A stretch of DNA of 64,000 bases from Knoellia sp. p5-6-4 (GCF_029222705.1 NZ_JARGZF010000001.1:306437-370436), one strand, 5' to 3'; shown: positions 51,344-60,283, numbered from the stretch's first letter. Notes: generated by a model from the sequence alone, not told the origin. A program made the numbers and translations.

Positions 51344-53523
51344 GCAGTGACCCTAGTGCCCGCCTCGACCTCGTCCCGTGGGGCGCGCTGGCGGTCCTCA
51401 CGGGCGAGACGGCTCGGCCACCAGATGCGCGCACCGATGTCGTAGGCCAGGGCAGGCACCAGCAGGGAGCGCACCACGAGGGTGTCGAGCAGCACGCCAA
51501 AGGCGACGATGAACGCGATCTGGGCGAGGAAGAGCAGCGGCAGGATGGCCAGTGCGGAGAAGGTCGCCGCCAGGACGATGCCGGCGCTGGTGATGACGCC
51601 GCCGGTGACCGCCAGCCCGACGAGGATCCCCCGCCGGGTGCCGACCTTGGTCGCCTCCTCGCGCACGCGCGTCATGAGGAAGATGGAGTAGTCGATGCCC
51701 AGCGCCACGAGGAAGACGAAGCCGTAGAGCGGCGTCGAGGGATCTGCACCGGGGAAGTCGAGCACGTGGTTGAACACCACCGCCGCGACGCCCATGGTCG
51801 CGGCGAAGGAGATGACGTTCGCGACCACCAGCAGCAGGGGTGCGCCGAGGGACCTCAGCAGCACGGTCAGCACGAGGAAGACCACGAGCAGGATCGCGGG
51901 GATGATGACGCGCAGGTCGCGGTCGCTGGCGTCGCGGACGTCGACGTTCATGGCCGTCTGGCCCCCCACGAGCACGTCTGTGCCCACGACGTCGAGGTCT
52001 GCCCGCAGGCGTCTCACCACGTCGTCCGCCTCGGGGCTGTCGGCGGCGGCGGTGAGGGTCGCCTGCACGAGGACGTTGCCGTCGACGACCTTGGGCGGCG
52101 CGCCCGGCGCGAGCCCGGCATACGGCTCGTTGACGCCCTCCTCCCCGGACAGGACCTCGATGACCTCCTGGGCCTTCGCCTCGGGGGCAATGACCTGGAC
52201 GGGGCTGCCCGAGCCGGCAGGGAAGTGCTCGGCGAGCACCTCCTGCCCGGTCACCGACTCGACCTCGGTGAGGAAGGTCTCGGCCTGGGTGATGCCCTCG
52301 GCCTTGAAGGTGGGCACGAAGGCTGCGGCGGCCAGCAGGGCCGCCAGCGTGACCGCCCAGGTGCGGCGGGGATGGGTGCCCACCAGGGACGCGACCCGCC
52401 CCCACAGGCCCCTCGTGCCGATCTTGTCCTGCGAGTGGACGTGGTCGACGCGCGGGACGGCCGGCCAGAAGATGCGCCGGCCGAAGAGCAGCAGCACGGC
52501 GGGCAGGAAGGTCAGCGCCGCGACGAGGGCGCCGACGATGCCCAGCGCGCCGACCGGCCCGAGACCGGAGGTGCTGGCGAGGTCTGAGAGCAGCAGGCAG
52601 AGCAGGCCGAGCACCACGGTCGCGGCGCTGGCGGCGATGGGCTCCACGGAGCCTCGCCAGGCCCGCTTCATGGCCTCCCAGGTGCTCTCGCGGTCGTGCA
52701 GCTCCTCCTTGTAGCGGGAGACGAGCAGCAGCGCGTAGTCGGTGGCAGCGCCCACGACGAGGATGAACAGGATGCCCTGCGACTGGCCGGACAGGCCGAT
52801 GACCTCGTTGTCGGCCAGGGGGTAGACCACCAGCACCGCGAGCGCGAGGCCGAAGACGGCGGTGACGAGCACCGCGAAGGGCAGGATCGGGCTGCGGTAG
52901 ACGACCAGCAGGATCACGAAGACCACGCCGAGCGCGACCAGCAGGAGGATGCCGTCGATGCCGCCGAAGGCGTTGACGAGGTCGGCCGTGATGCCGCCGG
53001 GGCCGGTGACGTAGGCAGTGAGACCCGCAGGGGCCAAGGTGCCCTCGGCCTTCTTCCGGAGCTCCTCGGTGGCGGCGAAGAGGGCGTTGGTCTCCCCCAC
53101 CGGCTCGGTGGCCCTCGTCTCGTCGACCGGCACGACGAGCAGCAGGGCCTCGCCGTCCTGGCTCGGGACGACGGCCCTCGGGGTCTCGGTGAGGTAGTCG
53201 CCGAGGGACGTGCCCTCACCCAGCTCGGGGAGCGCCAGCGCCGGCAGGGCCGCCACGTACTCGGCCGCGGCCTGCTGCTGCTCGGGCGTGACCTTCCCGT
53301 CGGCCTCCATGACGATGACGAAGGGCAGGGCTCGCGTCTCGCTGAACCGCGCCACCGCGCTCATGACCTCGGTCGACTCGGCGCTCTCGGGCAGGAACGA
53401 GGCGTTGTCGTTCTTCTGCACCTCGGAGAGCTGTCCCACGAGGGGACCCCCGACTCCACCGATCCCGAACCACACCAGCACCATGGCCAGTGCACCGAGG
53501 CGGACCACCCACGCAGGTTTCAT
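51340..53523 (-). CDS. MMPL/RND-family membrane transporter
   Basis: 727 residues with the RND layout: one helix, a large extracytoplasmic loop (about 40-190), helices 2-6 with IILLV-type IDGILLLVALGVVFVILLVV and GAATDYALLLVSRYKEEL, a second loop, then helices 8-12 with LGIDYSIFLMTRVREEA. The paired Asp-Tyr motifs are proton-relay signatures of MMPL proteins. It may export lipids or drugs. ATG 53523 is preferred, with GGGGAG close upstream; an in-frame GTG start about 11 codons earlier is possible. A TAGGGT box lies near 53580. Confidence 0.9.
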   Translation of the reverse strand: MKPAWVVRLGALAMVLVWFGIGGVGGPLVGQLSEVQKNDNASFLPESAESTEVMSAVARFSETRALPFVIVMEADGKVTPEQQQAAAEYVAALPALALPELGEGTSLGDYLTETPRAVVPSQDGEALLLVVPVDETRATEPVGETNALFAATEELRKKAEGTLAPAGLTAYVTGPGGITADLVNAFGGIDGILLLVALGVVFVILLVVYRSPILPFAVLVTAVFGLALAVLVVYPLADNEVIGLSGQSQGILFILVVGAATDYALLLVSRYKEELHDRESTWEAMKRAWRGSVEPIAASAATVVLGLLCLLLSDLASTSGLGPVGALGIVGALVAALTFLPAVLLLFGRRIFWPAVPRVDHVHSQDKIGTRGLWGRVASLVGTHPRRTWAVTLAALLAAAAFVPTFKAEGITQAETFLTEVESVTGQEVLAEHFPAGSGSPVQVIAPEAKAQEVIEVLSGEEGVNEPYAGLAPGAPPKVVDGNVLVQATLTAAADSPEADDVVRRLRADLDVVGTDVLVGGQTAMNVDVRDASDRDLRVIIPAILLVVFLVLTVLLRSLGAPLLLVVANVISFAATMGVAAVVFNHVLDFPGADPSTPLYGFVFLVALGIDYSIFLMTRVREEATKVGTRRGILVGLAVTGGVITSAGIVLAATFSALAILPLLFLAQIAFIVAFGVLLDTLVVRSLLVPALAYDIGARIWWPSRLAREDRQRAPRDEVEAGTRVTA

Positions 53524-53640
53524 CAGGCTCCCCAGCTCTGCCGACGCCACGGCCAGCCGGCTGCAGCCGTGTGCGAACCACCCTAGTGGGGCGGCTTCGA
53601 ACGGCATTCGGCGGCCGACGGCCGGCGGATTGGCGGGGCG

Positions 53641-53646
53641 TAGGCT
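53641..53646 (+). promoter_or_regulatory. Leaderless-type -10 box (TAGGCT) for lipB
   Basis: Ends 6 bases before ATG 53653. Confidence 0.5.
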
Positions 53647-53652
53647 GACGCC

Positions 53653-54288
53653 ATGCGTTTCGAGCACCTCGGCTTCGCCCCCGACTTCGTGGACTACCTG
53701 TCGGCCTGGGAGCGCCAGCGCGGTGTCCACGCCGACGTCGTGGCGGGCGCCGAGGACACCGTGCTGCTGCTCGAGCACGCGCCGGTCTACACCGCCGGCA
53801 AGCGCACCGAGCCCCACCAGCGCCCCTTCGACGGCACCCCCGTCGTGGACGTCGACCGCGGGGGCCTCATCACGTGGCACGGCCCGGGCCAGCTCGTCGG
53901 CTACCCCATCGTGCGGCTGCACGGGGTGCCGATCGACGTGGTCGCCCACGTCCGGCGCCTGGAGGAGGTCATGATCCGGGTCTGTCGCGAGTTCGGGGTC
54001 GAGACCGAGCGCGTCGAGGGCCGTTCGGGCGTGTGGGTGCTCGCCGACGACCGCGGGCCCGACCGCAAGCTCGGCGCCATCGGCGTGCGCGTCAGCCGGC
54101 AGGTGACGATGCACGGGTTCGCCCTCAACTGCGACGCCGACCTCTCGTGGGCCGACAACATCATCGCGTGCGGCATCGACGACGCCGGCGTCAGCTCGAT
54201 CAGCCGGGAGGCCGGACGCACCGTCAGCGTGCAGGACGTCCTCCCCTACGCCGAGAAGCACCTCGCAGAGGTGCTCGACCCCTCCTGA
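53653..54288 (+). CDS. lipB: Lipoyl(octanoyl) transferase
   Basis: Moves octanoyl from acyl carrier protein to lipoyl-domain lysines. Motifs: [37 protein letters not shown] with the conserved His, [20 protein letters not shown] with the catalytic Lys, and [15 protein letters not shown] with the acyl-carrying Cys. Length 211 is normal. Substrates include SucB in this window. Separated from lipA by a YczE-like gene and a TPR gene. Confidence 0.96.
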   Translation: MRFEHLGFAPDFVDYLSAWERQRGVHADVVAGAEDTVLLLEHAPVYTAGKRTEPHQRPFDGTPVVDVDRGGLITWHGPGQLVGYPIVRLHGVPIDVVAHVRRLEEVMIRVCREFGVETERVEGRSGVWVLADDRGPDRKLGAIGVRVSRQVTMHGFALNCDADLSWADNIIACGIDDAGVSSISREAGRTVSVQDVLPYAEKHLAEVLDPS

Positions 54289-54324
54289 GCCCAGCCCCCG
54301 TGGCTCGGGAAGACACCGTGGCCC

Positions 54325-54987
54325 GTGCCGGTTGAACCCCTCATGCGCTTCCGGGTCCTCCAGCTGGTGCTGTCGTGTGTCGTCCTCGGCGCCGGAGTGG
54401 CCCTGCTGCTCGACGCCGCGCTCGGTTCCGACGGCTACTCCTCCCTCGTCTCCGGGCTGTCCCTGGCCACCGGGGTCTCCTTCGCGCTGGTCAACATCGC
54501 GATCGGCGTCGCCCTCATCGCCCTGGCCTGGAGCCGCGGCACCCGCCCGGGTCTCGGCACGCTGGTCCAGCCGGTCGTCGTGGGCGTCGCCGTGGGCCTG
54601 ATGCTCCCGGTGCTGCCCTCCCCCGAGGGCCTGGCCCTGCGCTTCGCCGAGCTCGCGGCCGCGTTCATCCTGCTGACGCTCGGCGTCGCCGGCTACCTGG
54701 CGACGCGCACCGGGGCGGGGCCGGCTGAGGCCGCAGCGCTGGCCTTCGACCCGCCCCTGGCCTTCCGCTGGAGCTACACCGTGCTCCAGGCCGGCGGAGC
54801 GCTGGGCGGCTGGGCGCTGGGCGCGGCAGTGGGACCGGGGACGGTCATCACCGCGTTGCTCGTCGGGCCGGCCGTCGACCTGACCACCCGCACGGTCTTT
54901 CGCGGGTGGGGTGCCCGGGCGAGGCCCTCCTCGTGGCCTACTGGCCCGGCTGACCTCTCTGCGGCAGGAGGTCGTCGTTCCCGGTGA
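54325..54987 (+). CDS. YczE/YitT-type membrane protein
   Basis: 220 residues with about five membrane segments (VLQLVLSCVVLGAGVALLLD, SFALVNIAIGVALIALAW, FAELAAAFILLTLGVAGYLA, and others). The pattern GSDGYSSLVSGLSLATGVS, with later VGPGTVITALLVGPAVDL, resembles YczE proteins. Function unknown. Starts at GTG 54325 or ATG 54343 are possible. The 3' end overlaps the convergent TPR gene by 50 bases. Confidence 0.75.
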   Translation: MPVEPLMRFRVLQLVLSCVVLGAGVALLLDAALGSDGYSSLVSGLSLATGVSFALVNIAIGVALIALAWSRGTRPGLGTLVQPVVVGVAVGLMLPVLPSPEGLALRFAELAAAFILLTLGVAGYLATRTGAGPAEAAALAFDPPLAFRWSYTVLQAGGALGGWALGAAVGPGTVITALLVGPAVDLTTRTVFRGWGARARPSSWPTGPADLSAAGGRRSR

Positions 54988-55291
54988 GCGCGGCGGCCAC
55001 GCGCAGGTAGACGAGGGCCTCGTCGTGACGGCTCTGCCGCTGCAGCGACCGGCCCAGGATGATGTGCGCGTACGCGTCGACGGGTGAGCGCTCGATGAGC
55101 AGCCGGGCCTGCTCCTCGGCGCTGCGGAGCATCGCGGCGTGGAAGTACGAGCGCGCGAGCAGTGTGCGCACCTCGGCGTTGCCCGGCACCTCCTCGATGA
55201 TGCCCTCGAGGATCGCCACGGCCTGGCGGTAGTTGCGCTGCTCGAAGTTGAGCTCGGCCATGCCGAACTGCAGTCGCAGCGAGTCGGTCAT
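54938..55291 (-). CDS. Tetratricopeptide-repeat protein
   Basis: 117 residues containing about three TPR-like helix pairs: LRLQFGMAELNFEQRNYRQA, then VAILEGIIEEVPGNAEVRTL and DAYAHIILGRSLQRQSRHDE. Such proteins mediate protein-protein contacts. I recall a small TPR protein in similar positions beside lipA in other actinobacteria, but this is uncertain. ATG at 55291; the upstream signal is weak. Confidence 0.82.
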   Translation of the reverse strand: MTDSLRLQFGMAELNFEQRNYRQAVAILEGIIEEVPGNAEVRTLLARSYFHAAMLRSAEEQARLLIERSPVDAYAHIILGRSLQRQSRHDEALVYLRVAAALTGNDDLLPQRGQPGQ

Positions 55292-55349
55292 GCCGTCAGA
55301 ACACCACAGGCCCCGCCGGTGTTCCACCCGTATGCCGGCGGCGGAGACC

Positions 55350-55371
55350 GCGGGAATGCGACGGTTCCCGC
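55350..55371. promoter_or_regulatory. Inverted repeat in the lipA upstream region
   Basis: GCGGGAA-N8-TTCCCGC. It lies just upstream of a TACTCT hexamer (55377-55382) that could be a -10 box, so it is placed like an operator. Copies of the GTATGCC word flank it at 55330 and 55424, facing each other. Confidence 0.35.
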
Positions 55372-55472
55372 AGGCGTACTCTTGAAGGACGCCCGGTGAC
55401 CTCCGGGCACAGCCGTGCCCGACGGCATACCCGCTGTCGGGGCACCACCGAGGAGAAGGCAAGGGAGTCTTC

Positions 55473-56483
55473 GTGACTGTCGCACCCGAGGGCCGTCGGC
55501 TGCTGCGCGTCGAGGCGCGCAACGCCGAGACGCCGATCGAGAAGAAGCCGTCGTGGATCCGGACCACCGCCAAGATGGGCCCGGAGTACACGGCGCTGCA
55601 CTCGATGGTCAAGCGCGAGGGCCTGCACACGGTGTGCCAGGAGGCCGGCTGCCCCAACATCTTCGAGTGCTGGGAGGACCGGGAGGCGACCTTCCTCATC
55701 GGCGGTGACATCTGCACCCGCCGCTGCGACTTCTGCGACATCGCCACCGGCCGGCCGCTCCCCCTCGACCGCGACGAGCCCCGCCGCGTCGCCGAGTCGA
55801 TCGCACAGATGGACCTGCGCTACGCCACCGTCACCGGCGTCGCCCGCGACGACCAGCCCGACGGCGCCGCCTGGCTCTACGCCGAGACGATCCGCGAGAT
55901 CCACCGGCAGAACCCGACGACCGGGGTCGAGATCCTCCCGCCCGACTTCGGCGCCAAGCCCGAGCTCGTCGGCCAGGTCTTCGACGCCCGTCCCGAGGTG
56001 TTCGCCCACAACCTCGAGACCGTGCCGCGCATCTTCAAGAAGATCCGTCCCGCCTTCACCTACGACAAGTCCCTGAAGGTGCTGAGCATGGCCCGTGAGG
56101 CCGAGCTGGTCACCAAGTCCAACCTCATCCTCGGCATGGGCGAGGAGGAGCACGAGATCGAGCAGGCCATGCGCGACCTGCACGACGCCGGCTGCGACAT
56201 CCTCACCATCACCCAGTACCTGCGCCCCTCGAAGCTGCACCACCCGATCGACCGGTGGGTCAAGCCCGAGGAGTTCGTGCACTGGAGCGACCTCGCCGAG
56301 GAGATCGGCTTCAAGGGCGTCATGGCCGGACCGCTGGTGCGCTCGTCCTACCGCGCGGGCCGTCTCTACGCCCAGGCCATGACCCGGTGGGGCAGGCCCA
56401 TCCCGGAGCACCTCCAGCACCTCGCGACCAAGGCCGACGGCCCGGCCCGCCAGGAGGCGGCCTCGTTGGTGGCGCGCGGCTGA
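55473..56483 (+). CDS. lipA: Lipoyl synthase
   Basis: Radical-SAM enzyme that inserts two sulfurs into octanoyl groups. The auxiliary cluster cysteines are in [18 protein letters not shown], the SAM cluster motif is CTRRCDFC, and the C-terminal RSSYRAG has the serine ligand of the auxiliary cluster. Length 336 is normal. GTG start with GGGAG 6 bases before it. It works after LipB; its clusters may come from ErpA. Confidence 0.97.
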   Translation: MTVAPEGRRLLRVEARNAETPIEKKPSWIRTTAKMGPEYTALHSMVKREGLHTVCQEAGCPNIFECWEDREATFLIGGDICTRRCDFCDIATGRPLPLDRDEPRRVAESIAQMDLRYATVTGVARDDQPDGAAWLYAETIREIHRQNPTTGVEILPPDFGAKPELVGQVFDARPEVFAHNLETVPRIFKKIRPAFTYDKSLKVLSMAREAELVTKSNLILGMGEEEHEIEQAMRDLHDAGCDILTITQYLRPSKLHHPIDRWVKPEEFVHWSDLAEEIGFKGVMAGPLVRSSYRAGRLYAQAMTRWGRPIPEHLQHLATKADGPARQEAASLVARG

Positions 56484-56490
56484 CGACCCG

Positions 56491-56496
56491 TATCCT
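56491..56496 (+). promoter_or_regulatory. Leaderless-type -10 box (TATCCT)
   Basis: Ends 7 bases before ATG 56504, only 8 bases after the lipA stop. Confidence 0.5.
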
Positions 56497-56503
56497 GACC
56501 CTC

Positions 56504-57238
56504 ATGGCCCGCAAGGAGAAGCAGCAGTCGACCGCGCCCAAGAAGCAGGGGCGCGCCGGACAGATCCGCCAGGTGTTCATGGCGGCCCGCCGGGTCGACC
56601 GGCTGATCGGCTGGTGGATGCTGCTCGCGTTCGTCGCCACCCTCGCGGTGGTCGTCGGCATCGGCGTCCTGGTGGGCCACTGGGTCTACGCGCTGATCCT
56701 CGGCCTGCCGCTGGCGGTGCTCGCGGCGACCATCACCATGAGCCGCCGCGCCGAGCGGGCCGCCTACAGCGCCATCGAGGGGCAGCCGGGTGCCGCCGGC
56801 GCCGCCCTCGGCGCGCTGCGCCGCGGCTGGTTCTTCGAACAGCAGCCGGTGGCCCTCGACGGCGCCCGCGGCACCCGGCCCGAGGACATGACCGGCGCGG
56901 CCTTCGTCTTCCGCGCCGTCGGCCGCCCGGGCATCGTGCTGGTCGGCGAGGGTCCGCAGGGCCGCGTCACCCGCCTGCTCGAGGCCGAGCGCAAGAAGAC
57001 CGCCCGCGTGGCCCCCGGCGTGCCCGTCCACCTGCTGACCGTCGGAGACGGCGAGGGCCAGGTGCCGGTGCGCAAGCTGTCGGGCAAGGTCCAGCGCATG
57101 AAGCCGGTGCTCACCAAGCAGGAGGTCTCGGTCGTCAACAAGCGGCTGAAGTCCCTCGGCGGCGTCCGGCTCCCGGTGCCCGCCGGCATGGACCCGATGC
57201 GTGCCCGCGTCGACCGCAAGGCGATGCGCGGCCGCTGA
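56504..57238 (+). CDS. DUF4191 membrane protein
   Basis: 244 residues. A basic start (MARKEKQQSTAPKKQGRAGQ) is followed by two membrane helices (LIGWWMLLAFVATLAVVVGI, WVYALILGLPLAVLAATITM) and a cytoplasmic domain with GWFFEQQPVALDG, RAVGRPGIVLVGEGPQGRV and LLEAERKKTARVAPGVPVH. This matches the actinobacterial family next to lipA (Rv2219). Function unknown. Confidence 0.88.
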   Translation: MARKEKQQSTAPKKQGRAGQIRQVFMAARRVDRLIGWWMLLAFVATLAVVVGIGVLVGHWVYALILGLPLAVLAATITMSRRAERAAYSAIEGQPGAAGAALGALRRGWFFEQQPVALDGARGTRPEDMTGAAFVFRAVGRPGIVLVGEGPQGRVTRLLEAERKKTARVAPGVPVHLLTVGDGEGQVPVRKLSGKVQRMKPVLTKQEVSVVNKRLKSLGGVRLPVPAGMDPMRARVDRKAMRGR

Positions 57239-57248
57239 GGCCGCTTCT

Positions 57249-58109
57249 CTAGCTGAGCTCGGCGAGCACCGCGTCGGCGAACCGGCCAAGCGCCCGGTCG
57301 TCGCGGCGGAGGAACAGGTCGGGCTCGATGACCTCGAGCTCCATGAGCGTCGGAACGCCGTCGACGTCGATGAGGTCGACGCGGGCGTACGTGAGGGGTC
57401 CCGGCGCGCACCCCATGGCACGGCGGGCGGTCTCGAGCTCGGCCGCGCTCGGCGCGTGCGGGTGCTCGGTGCCGCCGTGGTGGGCCTGCACCCGGTAGTC
57501 GCCCTCGGCCGGCACCTTGCGCACGGCGTGGGAGAACGCGCCGCCGAAGAAGAGCAGCGACGTCTCGCCGACCTCGATCTGCGGCGCGTAGGGCTGCACG
57601 ACGACGTCACCCCCGGCGACGAGGCGCTCGACGTGAGCGGCGGCCCCCGGCGAGCACGGGTCGGCCCGCAGCGCCTGCCGCGCACCACCGTCGACGGCGG
57701 GCTTGACGACCACGTCGGCCCAGCCGCAGTCGGCGAGCCGCTCGGCCGCGTCGGTGGTGCCGCCGGCCAGCAGGATCGTGGGCAGCACCGGCACGCCCCG
57801 CTCCCCCATCTCGGCCAGGTAGCCCTTGTGCGAGTTCCACCGGATCACGCTGGCGGGGTTGACGATTCGTGTCGCGGCGGCGACCTCATCGACCCAGCGC
57901 AGGAACCGGTCGAGGTGGTCGAAGTAGTCCCAGGGCGAGCGGACGACCACGAGGGCGTAGCCGGTCCAGTCGACCGTCGCGTCCCACGCGTGGAGGTCGG
58001 CGCGAGCCCCCGCCTCGCGCAGGGCCTCGACGACCAGCGGGGCCTCCGGGTCGTGCTCGGCGTATGCGAGCGAGTTCACGACGGCGATCCTCGGCGCTTG
58101 TTGCGACAT
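57249..58109 (-). CDS. ATP-grasp domain protein (RimK-like)
   Basis: 286 residues: an N-terminal domain (IAVVNSLAYAEHDPEAPLVV) with SPWDYFDHLDRFLRWVDEV, then VVKPAVDGGARQA with the ATP-binding Lys, VVQPYAPQIEVGETSLLFFG, and YARVDLIDVDGVPTLMELEV followed by EPDLFL with the Mg-binding Glu pair. These are ATP-grasp ligase hallmarks. It probably joins an amino acid or small acid to an amine; substrates unknown. The ATG at 58109 has only a weak promoter-like hexamer upstream. Confidence 0.85.
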   Translation of the reverse strand: MSQQAPRIAVVNSLAYAEHDPEAPLVVEALREAGARADLHAWDATVDWTGYALVVVRSPWDYFDHLDRFLRWVDEVAAATRIVNPASVIRWNSHKGYLAEMGERGVPVLPTILLAGGTTDAAERLADCGWADVVVKPAVDGGARQALRADPCSPGAAAHVERLVAGGDVVVQPYAPQIEVGETSLLFFGGAFSHAVRKVPAEGDYRVQAHHGGTEHPHAPSAAELETARRAMGCAPGPLTYARVDLIDVDGVPTLMELEVIEPDLFLRRDDRALGRFADAVLAELS

Positions 58110-58200
58110 GCCCGCAGTCTCCCAGCGCGCCCGGGGGTACTGACCTCGGGGCCAGCGCGCTACAGCACTGCGCACCGCCAAGACCCTTGCATCAGCCGAG

Positions 58201-58233
58201 AACGCGATATAACGTGTCAGGAAACGCGATATA
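58201..58233 (+). promoter_or_regulatory. PadR-type operator repeats at the DUF4097-PadR promoter
   Basis: Two direct copies of AACGCGATATA (58201-58211 and 58223-58233) start 22 bases apart, about two helix turns. Each contains GATATA, very unusual in this GC-rich DNA. A TATAAC hexamer (58208-58213) with TTGCAT 15 bases upstream could be the promoter, so bound protein would block it. Probably the site of the PadR regulator encoded downstream. Confidence 0.65.
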
Positions 58234-58258
58234 GCGCGATCGGAGACAGGAGCAGACC

Positions 58259-59134
58259 ATGCCGGAGAAGTGGAGCGTGGAGGGCCCGCGGGTCCTCGAC
58301 ATCGGTGGGGACGGTGAGCAGGTCCGAGCCCTCAAGGTGGGCATCGTTGGCGGGCGGGTCGACGTCGTCACCCACGACGACTCCCCCACCGCCCGGGTCG
58401 AGGTCCTGGAGGTCGTGGGACAGCCGGTGCTGGTGCGCTGGGACGGCTCGATGCTGAGGATCACGCACGGGCCGGACAGCGACCTTGGCGTCGTCGACCG
58501 GGTGCGCCAGACCGTCGAGGGCATCGACCACAACCGGGTCGTCGTCAGCGTCTCCATACCGCAGGAGGCGACGGCGACCGTCAGCACGGTCAGCGCCGAC
58601 GCCCTGGTCGCGGGCGTTCGGGCCGCGGTCAGGACCAACACGGTCTCCGGCTCGCTCACCCTCGACGACCTCACCGGCGCAGCCTCCGTCAACACCGTCA
58701 GCGGCGCCGTGGAGTGCAGCCGGCTGAAAGGTCCCCTGTCTGTGAACTCCGTCTCCGGCTCGGTGACGGCGCAGCGCAGCGACCTGCCCGACGTCAGCAT
58801 CCACACGGTCAGCGGCGACGTCGCGCTCGACATGCTCAACGGGACGGCGAGCATCTCGTCGACGTCGGTGTCCGGCGACGTGACGGTGCGCTCCCCCATC
58901 GGCGGCTACGACGTGCGGGCCACCTCGCCCGGCGGCCAGGTCGTCGTCGACGGCCGTGAGCTGCGGCACGGTCCGTACGCCGCCGGTGGGCAGCTGACCG
59001 ACGGCGACGGCGCGCTGCGCCTGAGGGCCAACGCGGTCACGGGCAACGTCGTGGTGCTCAGGGCAGCGCGCGGCCCGGCCACGGGTGGGAGCGGCCTGGG
59101 CGAGTTCGGCACCACCGGCGAGCAGGCGGTCTGA
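58259..59134 (+). CDS. DUF4097 beta-repeat protein
   Basis: 291 residues made of a repeating strand-turn unit: TNTVSGSLTLDDLTG, VNTVSGAVECSRLKG, VNSVSGSVTAQRSDL and HTVSGDVALDMLNG, as expected for a right-handed beta-solenoid (DUF4097/DUF4098). No signal peptide or membrane segment, so it appears cytoplasmic. AGGAG is 6 bases before the ATG. It is followed after 3 bases by padR; this pair is common in actinobacteria and envelope stress has been suggested for related proteins. Confidence 0.88.
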   Translation: MPEKWSVEGPRVLDIGGDGEQVRALKVGIVGGRVDVVTHDDSPTARVEVLEVVGQPVLVRWDGSMLRITHGPDSDLGVVDRVRQTVEGIDHNRVVVSVSIPQEATATVSTVSADALVAGVRAAVRTNTVSGSLTLDDLTGAASVNTVSGAVECSRLKGPLSVNSVSGSVTAQRSDLPDVSIHTVSGDVALDMLNGTASISSTSVSGDVTVRSPIGGYDVRATSPGGQVVVDGRELRHGPYAAGGQLTDGDGALRLRANAVTGNVVVLRAARGPATGGSGLGEFGTTGEQAV

Positions 59135-59137
59135 CGA

Positions 59138-59734
59138 ATGAGCCCGGTCTTCGCCCACGGCCAGCTACGGCTCTACCTGCTGGCCCTGCTCAACGAAGGG
59201 CCACGGCACGGCTACGAGGTCATCCAGGACCTCGAGCAGCGGTTCAACGGTCTCTACACGCCGAGCGCGGGCACGGTCTACCCGCGCCTCGCCAAGCTCG
59301 AGGAGGAAGGCCTGGTCGAGCGCTCCGACGAGGGCCGCAAGGCCGTCTACCGCATCACCGACGCCGGACGCGCCGAGGTCTCCGCGCGGGCCGAGGAGCT
59401 CGCCACGCTCGAGAGCGACCTCGACCACTCCGTCCACGAGCTCGCCGAGCAGGTCCGGTCGCGGGTGAGCAGCCAGAGCAGCGACCTGCGCACGGAGCTG
59501 AAGGAGGCCGCCCGCCACGCGCGGAGCACCGCCACCCCGGCCGGTGGCGCCGACGCGTGGCGCGGGTCGGCCCCGTCGGTGCGCCAGGAGGTCGAGGCGG
59601 CCGTTGCCGAGTTGCGCGAGGAGGCCCGGCGGGCCTGGCGGCAGTACGGGCTCACCTCCGAGCAGGGCCGGGAGGTCGTCGACATCCTGTCCGACGCGTC
59701 ACGCCGCATCCAGGAGGTGGTGCGCCGGCACTGA
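59138..59734 (+). CDS. PadR-family transcriptional regulator
   Basis: 198 residues. The winged helix is seen in LLALLNEGPRHGYEVIQDLE, YTPSAGTVYPRLAKLEEEG and YRITDAGRAEVSARAEELA. A longer C-terminal helical region than minimal PadR follows (ELAEQVRSRVSSQSSDLR, then EVEAAVAELREEARRAW). Probably represses its own operon at the repeats at 58201-58233. Ligand unknown. Confidence 0.92.
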   Translation: MSPVFAHGQLRLYLLALLNEGPRHGYEVIQDLEQRFNGLYTPSAGTVYPRLAKLEEEGLVERSDEGRKAVYRITDAGRAEVSARAEELATLESDLDHSVHELAEQVRSRVSSQSSDLRTELKEAARHARSTATPAGGADAWRGSAPSVRQEVEAAVAELREEARRAWRQYGLTSEQGREVVDILSDASRRIQEVVRRH

Positions 59735-59797
59735 CGGTGCGCCGCCGAGGGGTGCCGAGCGATGCCGCCACGCGGCATACCCTCGGAGGGCGGTCGA

Positions 59798-60271
59798 TCA
59801 GAGCCGCACGATGACGGTGCCGGCGGCCTTGTCGTGCAGCCCGCGTCCGTCGCGGTCCCAGAACATCGCCGGGAGGAAGAGGCACAGCAGCACGGTGCGG
59901 ACGAGCACCTGCACGGGGCGCGCGGCGGCGCCGTTGATGCTGCGGACCTGCAGGCCGACCACGCGGTGGCCGATGGTGAAGCCGAGGGTGCCGACGAGGA
60001 GGAGGTTCTCGACGGCGAAGACCGCCAGCGTGATCCACGCGCCGCCGTCGGCAGTGTCCGTGAAGGGCAGCGGCACGTCGAACAGGCCGAACGCGATGAG
60101 GGTGCACAGGGTCCAGTCGATGAGGACCCCGAGCACGCGTCGCCCGACGCGGCCGATGGATCCGGCGCCCTCGCGCGCGAGACCGAGGCGCTCACCCGGG
60201 TACTCGGCGCTCTCCGGCGCCCGCGAGCCCGGGCCCTCGAGCCAGGAGCCGATGTCCTTGCGATCCACCAC
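59798..60271 (-). CDS. RDD-family membrane protein
   Basis: 157 residues, with the RDD motifs as GRVGRRVLGVLIDWTLCTLI (Arg and Asp), GFTIGHRVVGLQVRSINGAA and FWDRDGRGLHDKAAGTVIV. Three membrane segments. Function unknown, though related proteins are linked to ion or osmolyte transport. It sits beside glnA, divergently, as in mycobacteria. GTG 60271 fits the promoter spacing. Confidence 0.88.
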   Translation of the reverse strand: MVDRKDIGSWLEGPGSRAPESAEYPGERLGLAREGAGSIGRVGRRVLGVLIDWTLCTLIAFGLFDVPLPFTDTADGGAWITLAVFAVENLLLVGTLGFTIGHRVVGLQVRSINGAAARPVQVLVRTVLLCLFLPAMFWDRDGRGLHDKAAGTVIVRL

Positions 60272-60277
60272 GTGGCC

Positions 60278-60283
60278 AGCCTA
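60278..60283 (-). promoter_or_regulatory. Leaderless-type -10 box (TAGGCT) for the RDD gene
   Basis: Minus-strand hexamer ending 6 bases before GTG 60271. Confidence 0.5.

Noticed and set aside
51340-51365. TAGGGT 6 bases before the oxidoreductase ATG as another leaderless promoter
   Set aside because: It lies inside the last codons of the MMPL gene, and the ATGA overlap indicates coupled translation in one transcript; kept out of the list although it could be an internal promoter.
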